The translations under genes were made by a program, and so were the position numbers. The notes below the pieces were generated by a model, which was given only the letters and a program-made list of their open reading frames with translations, was not told the DNA's origin and made no database searches. Shown piece by piece: positions 6,623-8,915 of a stretch of DNA of 8,915 nucleotides. Where the stretch lies: assembly GCA_001799195.1 (NCBI GenBank), contig MGSU01000168.1:1-8915 (forward strand), given 5' to 3'. The first letter of the stretch is position 1; the number at the start of each line of letters is the position of its first letter. Source of the stretch: Deltaproteobacteria bacterium RIFOXYA12_FULL_61_11. GTDB lineage: Bacteria > Bdellovibrionota_F > JAHFAK01 > YA12-FULL-61-11.

Positions 6623-7702
6623 GTGTCGAACTTCCTCCTCAGGTCTCTACTCCTCGCCATCGCGGCGATCCTGGCCGGTCCGACCCCTGCCGATGCCGAG
6701 CACGCCTTCTACGACGAGCAACTCTATTCCTCCGAGCAACCCGCGGCCACCCAATACTTCTTCCATTGGACCACCGAGGAATGGAAGGCCTTCGACTACG
6801 AGATCATCGCCCATTATCGCAAGGCCATCGCCGTAGCCCGGAAGAAAGGCGACCGCGAGGTCGACCTCCAGTACCTAGCCGATAACAATCGCCACTTCCG
6901 GACCAATCTACCCACCTACCTGGAAGAACGGCGGAAACAAGAACAGCAAGGCAAAGAGGCGGGCGAGGAAGAAACTGCGCCCGCCGCTCCGCAACCGATT
7001 GGTATGTCCTTCGACCTCGACACCGCCGACTACCTCCTCCAACGTCACTGGGATGCGGTCTGGGCCATCATCACCGCCTCTGACCTGTTCCCCTTCGGCC
7101 GAGGTTTTTACATTGCGACCAATCCATGCAGCTCGATTTTCTACGCCGACAATCGCACCGAACGAAAGAAGAAGGACATCAACAATTTGGTTGTCTTCCG
7201 CTTCAAAGAGCGCCTCGGCCGCAACCCGGTACGTTACTTCCGGGCCTATCGCAATCCCGAGAAGCTCGCCGCTCTATTCGAACACCTGCGACGCACCCAT
7301 CGCCAGGACCTGACCTTCGAGTACGATGCCCGGAAGAGCGAGGGGAAGGACGTACGGTACCTCTTGCCCAATGGCCCGCTGGTCGAGTGGCTGCTCCAGA
7401 ACGTCGATCTGGCCGGTTATTACAACGACGGCGAGGGGACGCGCAGCTTCCTCTCCAATCAATACATCAACGACGACTATCACGTGGTCTACAACCCCAA
7501 ACTGATCTACCAGGCCGAGATCCACACCCTGTGGAATCCGAGCAAGGACCCCAAGAAAGAGACTTTTTACAATATTATCAATGAATTCATCCGTACCGAC
7601 AAGAACAATCCGGATATCAATGCCTACCAGGACAAGACCAACGTCTGCCACCTCTTCCTCAAACAACACCTTCCCTTGATGGAAGATCACTTCGAGTTTT
7701 AG
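6623..7702 (+). CDS. Secreted protein with PARP/ADP-ribosyltransferase-like motif
   Basis: This 359-residue protein begins at GTG 6623, with GAGGT at 6610-6614. This start gives a clean Sec signal peptide (residues 1-25, cut after ADA), whereas the longer frame from 6530 would bury it and include the promoter. The mature protein has FFHWTT (46-51), then a charged Glu/Lys/Gln- and Ala/Pro-rich insert (about 100-125). FGRGFYIATNPCSSIFYAD (158-176) and NNLVVFRFKERLG (187-199) follow. The last two resemble the active-site Tyr loop and following strand of PARP-type transferases (FGKGIYFA...S..Y, then LILLGEVALG). H48 and Y163 could then be the His and Tyr of the H-Y-E triad. The segment DDYHVVYNPKLIY (284-296) resembles the closing strand, but has Asp rather than Glu. 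The fold is my inference from motifs; the reaction and target are unknown, and the protein may be catalytically divergent. Confidence 0.78.
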   Translation: MSNFLLRSLLLAIAAILAGPTPADAEHAFYDEQLYSSEQPAATQYFFHWTTEEWKAFDYEIIAHYRKAIAVARKKGDREVDLQYLADNNRHFRTNLPTYLEERRKQEQQGKEAGEEETAPAAPQPIGMSFDLDTADYLLQRHWDAVWAIITASDLFPFGRGFYIATNPCSSIFYADNRTERKKKDINNLVVFRFKERLGRNPVRYFRAYRNPEKLAALFEHLRRTHRQDLTFEYDARKSEGKDVRYLLPNGPLVEWLLQNVDLAGYYNDGEGTRSFLSNQYINDDYHVVYNPKLIYQAEIHTLWNPSKDPKKETFYNIINEFIRTDKNNPDINAYQDKTNVCHLFLKQHLPLMEDHFEF

Positions 7703-7716
7703 CTTTTAGCTAATAA
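7697..7716. terminator. AT-rich palindrome between convergent genes (weak terminator candidate)
   Basis: TTTTAGCT (7697-7704) and AGCTAATAAAA (7708 onward) form a short stem with a 3-nt loop and one bulged T. The stop codons of both convergent genes (TAG at 7700-7702 on plus, and at 7712-7710 on minus) lie inside it, leaving only 7 bp between genes. The stem is weak and lacks a clear T-run on either strand, so its efficiency as an intrinsic terminator is doubtful. Confidence 0.3.
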
Positions 7717-7925
7717 AAATTATCCCCTCCGCGCGTATAGTGGGAGAGGCAGAGGAAGCGCAACCCATCGGCGACGCGGTTCTTGCACCCGGCTACCGAG
7801 CAGATGCGATCATTCTTAACGCGGGCATCCTTAAGCTCTCGGAAGGGGCTGCGGACCTTATCGCGTTCCTTGCGCTGGTACTCGTTCTCGATGTCGCTCT
7901 CAGGTCCCTCGGTGTAATCGTCCAT
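7710..7925 (-). CDS. Small hypothetical protein with a Cys/His zinc-binding pattern
   Basis: This 71-residue protein has a very hydrophilic N-terminal half, rich in Asp/Glu then Arg/Lys (1-40), that is probably helical or disordered. A compact C-terminal module follows, with Cys42, Cys47, Cys59 and His62 (C-x4-C-x11-C-x2-H). The module reads ICSVAGCKNR...LCLSHYTRGG, like the small single-zinc knuckles seen in many uncharacterised bacterial proteins, where GC..... GLC..HY is recurrent. The start ATG at 7925 has GAGGGGG just upstream. The opposite-strand frame over the same DNA gives a low-complexity hydrophobic product without a Shine-Dalgarno, so the minus strand is preferred. It is convergent with the PARP-like gene and divergent from the TTP-repeat lipoprotein gene. 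Function is unknown; nucleic-acid binding is possible but not shown. Confidence 0.65.
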   Translation of the reverse strand: MDDYTEGPESDIENEYQRKERDKVRSPFRELKDARVKNDRICSVAGCKNRVADGLRFLCLSHYTRGGDNFY

Positions 7926-8049
7926 GTTCCCCCTCGCTGGTCCTGGTTCTCGATTCGATGAGCAAGCGGTCTTCAGAAGACCACCGTTGCAAAGATTGTC
8001 GCTCTATAGAAGAAACCTCCGGGAAAGGCAATCCCTATTCCTCAGTTTT

Positions 8050-8084
8050 CTTCTTCGGCTACGAGAAGAAGTGTGTTGTTTTTT
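8050..8084 (+). terminator. Hairpin followed by a T-rich tract in the divergent intergenic region
   Basis: CTTCTTC (8050-8056) pairs with GAAGAAG (8065-8071) around an 8-nt loop, followed by a G/T stretch ending in a run of six T (8072-8084). On the plus strand this is terminator-like, yet no plus-strand protein gene ends just upstream; the neighbours are the minus-strand gene from 7925 and the lipoprotein starting at 8138. It may be a leader attenuator for the lipoprotein or the end of a small RNA. The stem is not GC-rich, so chance remains possible. Confidence 0.35.
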
Positions 8085-8137
8085 CCAGTCGGAAGCAATA
8101 CCCTAGGATAACGATCGAACCACCTGGAGCGATTCAC

Positions 8138-8878
8138 ATGAACACTCTCGCCCGAATCTTCTTCCTGTCCTTGCTCGTCACCGTCCTGGCCTGCGGAGGC
8201 GGAGACAAAAAAAGCTCCACCGAGGATGCAAGCACCGACACCAGCGCCACGGACCCGAGCCGGACTGGCGATCTGCCGACCACGCCGACCACGCCGACTA
8301 CACCGACGACACCGACTACGCCGACTACACCGACCACTCCGACCGTACCGGCCTATGATCCGACTACTCCCAGTCAGACGATCACCGATTCCTCAGGGTC
8401 CATGACTCTGCAAACCGGCCAGAGCACCAAGACCGCCGATGCGAGTAGCGGGATCAACAGTGTGACCGTGACCAACAGCGCCCAGAACTTGGTCTTCTCT
8501 TTCTCCAACCTGGAGATGGGGTGTAAGAGCGGGTATGGCGCCGACTACGAGACTGGCTATGCTGGTCAATCCTTCCAATTGAACGTGTTCGAGAAGGACG
8601 ACCCAGCCAACACCTCTACTTGCACCGGGAACGTCTTCAAGTCCTTCGACATCAACATCGCCAAGGGCCTGTTGTTCACCGGCACCGAGGTCACGACCAT
8701 CACGGTTACGTACAACAACGCGCAAATCCTGCACGCCGATGAATTCAATCTCGTTTCCGGTACTACGATCACCGGAAGCGGTTCGGCTCCGGTAGGTCCG
8801 ATCCCCGACCCGAGCGCCGATCCCTCAACCCCAGATGCCACCGACGACCTGGTCACCGAGGACGTGACCGCCGATTGA
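8138..8878 (+). CDS. Surface-type lipoprotein with Thr-Thr-Pro tether
   Basis: This 246-residue lipoprotein has signal peptide 1-18 and lipobox VLAC, with Cys19 followed by GGGDKK. Next come a Ser/Thr/Asp-rich linker (25-47) and seven exact Thr-Thr-Pro units (48-68) ending in TVP. A beta-rich domain (about 78-215) follows, full of Ser/Thr/Asn, with Cys129 and Cys162 as a possible disulfide. The C-terminal tail is Pro-rich and acidic (216-246). This is the layout of an exported domain held off the membrane by a stiff, glycosylation-type linker. The frame is open upstream to 7958, but that stretch is compositionally unlike coding DNA. The ATG at 8138 has GGAG (8126-8129) upstream and places the signal peptide at the N-terminus. 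No named family is recognised; adhesive, matrix-associated or envelope roles are all possible. Confidence 0.85.
   Translation: MNTLARIFFLSLLVTVLACGGGDKKSSTEDASTDTSATDPSRTGDLPTTPTTPTTPTTPTTPTTPTTPTVPAYDPTTPSQTITDSSGSMTLQTGQSTKTADASSGINSVTVTNSAQNLVFSFSNLEMGCKSGYGADYETGYAGQSFQLNVFEKDDPANTSTCTGNVFKSFDINIAKGLLFTGTEVTTITVTYNNAQILHADEFNLVSGTTITGSGSAPVGPIPDPSADPSTPDATDDLVTEDVTAD
8279..8341 (+). repeat. Seven 9-bp units encoding Thr-Thr-Pro
   Basis: Seven consecutive 9-bp units of the form ACN-ACN-CCG lie in frame within the lipoprotein gene, followed by a variant ACC-GTA-CCG (8342-8350). Proline is always CCG, while both threonine codons vary among ACC, ACT, ACG and ACA. The array is therefore conserved as protein more strictly than as DNA. 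Being a multiple of three, length changes would keep the frame. Confidence 0.95.
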
Positions 8879-8906
8879 CCAGGAACCTTTCGCACGTTCC
8901 TCCTGG
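8879..8906 (+). terminator. Stem-loop just after the TTP-repeat lipoprotein gene
   Basis: CCAGGAAC (8879-8886) pairs with GTTCC...TGG (8896-8906), with a 3-nt bulge in the right arm, starting on the base after the stop codon. A pyrimidine-rich stretch follows to the window edge, but without a true T-run in the bases available. It is a plausible transcription terminator cut short by the window end. Confidence 0.45.
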
Positions 8907-8915
8907 CCCTCTCCT

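Noticed and set aside
7740-7961. Plus-strand frame over the small zinc-knuckle gene
   Set aside because: Low-complexity hydrophobic product with no ribosome-binding site; the minus strand has a Shine-Dalgarno and a plausible Cys/His site.
7981-8120. Possible riboswitch in the leader of the TTP-repeat lipoprotein
   Set aside because: I compared it by eye with cobalamin and c-di-GMP (GEMM) consensus elements. The conserved cores are absent.
7958-8137. Plus-strand extension upstream of the TTP-repeat lipoprotein
   Set aside because: Less GC-rich, contains a hairpin and T-run, and would bury the signal peptide; treated as non-coding.
8134-8337. Minus-strand Val-Gly-Val repeat protein opposite the TTP array
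   Set aside because: It is the direct antisense reading of the Thr-Thr-Pro repeat, with no independent evidence of translation.

Overview
The window is GC-rich bacterial DNA in which most codons end in G or C, with densely packed genes. Bacterial features are clear: Shine-Dalgarno sites, sigma-70-like promoters, lipoprotein signal peptides (lipobox plus Cys) and Sec signal peptides. The envelope-heavy gene content (three predicted lipoproteins, one secreted protein, two membrane proteins) suggests a Gram-negative, proteobacterium- or Myxococcota-like organism. I cannot fix the phylum from sequence alone. No tRNA, rRNA, CRISPR array, transposase or insertion sequence is visible.

Layout. (1) At the left edge on the minus strand is a two-gene unit. 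A GmhA-type phosphosugar (SIS-fold) isomerase is coupled by a TAATG stop/start overlap to the beginning of a short-chain dehydrogenase/reductase that runs off the window. This is typical of sugar or sugar-nucleotide biosynthesis clusters. (2) A strong divergent promoter (TTGACA, 18 bp, TATACT at 1013-1042) faces right and is overlapped by an inverted repeat. It drives what looks like a four-gene operon: a PhnD-like substrate-binding lipoprotein, a two-TM HAMP protein with no output domain, an MgtE magnesium transporter, and a small lipoprotein. Intergenic gaps are 7, 46 and 42 bp. (3) A 550-residue cytoplasmic protein with an N-terminal ChaN/TIKI-like domain and an unassigned His/Glu-rich helical C-terminal half. 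(4) A gene with its own promoter (6553-6581) encodes a secreted protein. Its central motif resembles the active-site tyrosine segment of PARP-type ADP-ribosyltransferases. (5) On the minus strand, convergent with it, is a 71-residue protein with a Cys/His zinc-site pattern. (6) Last is a lipoprotein with a Thr-Thr-Pro repeat tether, followed by a stem-loop at the window edge.

How the parts may work together (inference): in the four-gene operon, a periplasmic binding lipoprotein could report to the HAMP membrane protein, which has no kinase, cyclase or methyl-accepting domain of its own, and the regulated partner could be the neighbouring MgtE channel. The least-described parts of the window are this operon, the 550-residue protein and the PARP-like secreted protein. 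Several apparent long reading frames start upstream of the real start codons, and I have corrected these using promoters, Shine-Dalgarno sites and signal peptides.
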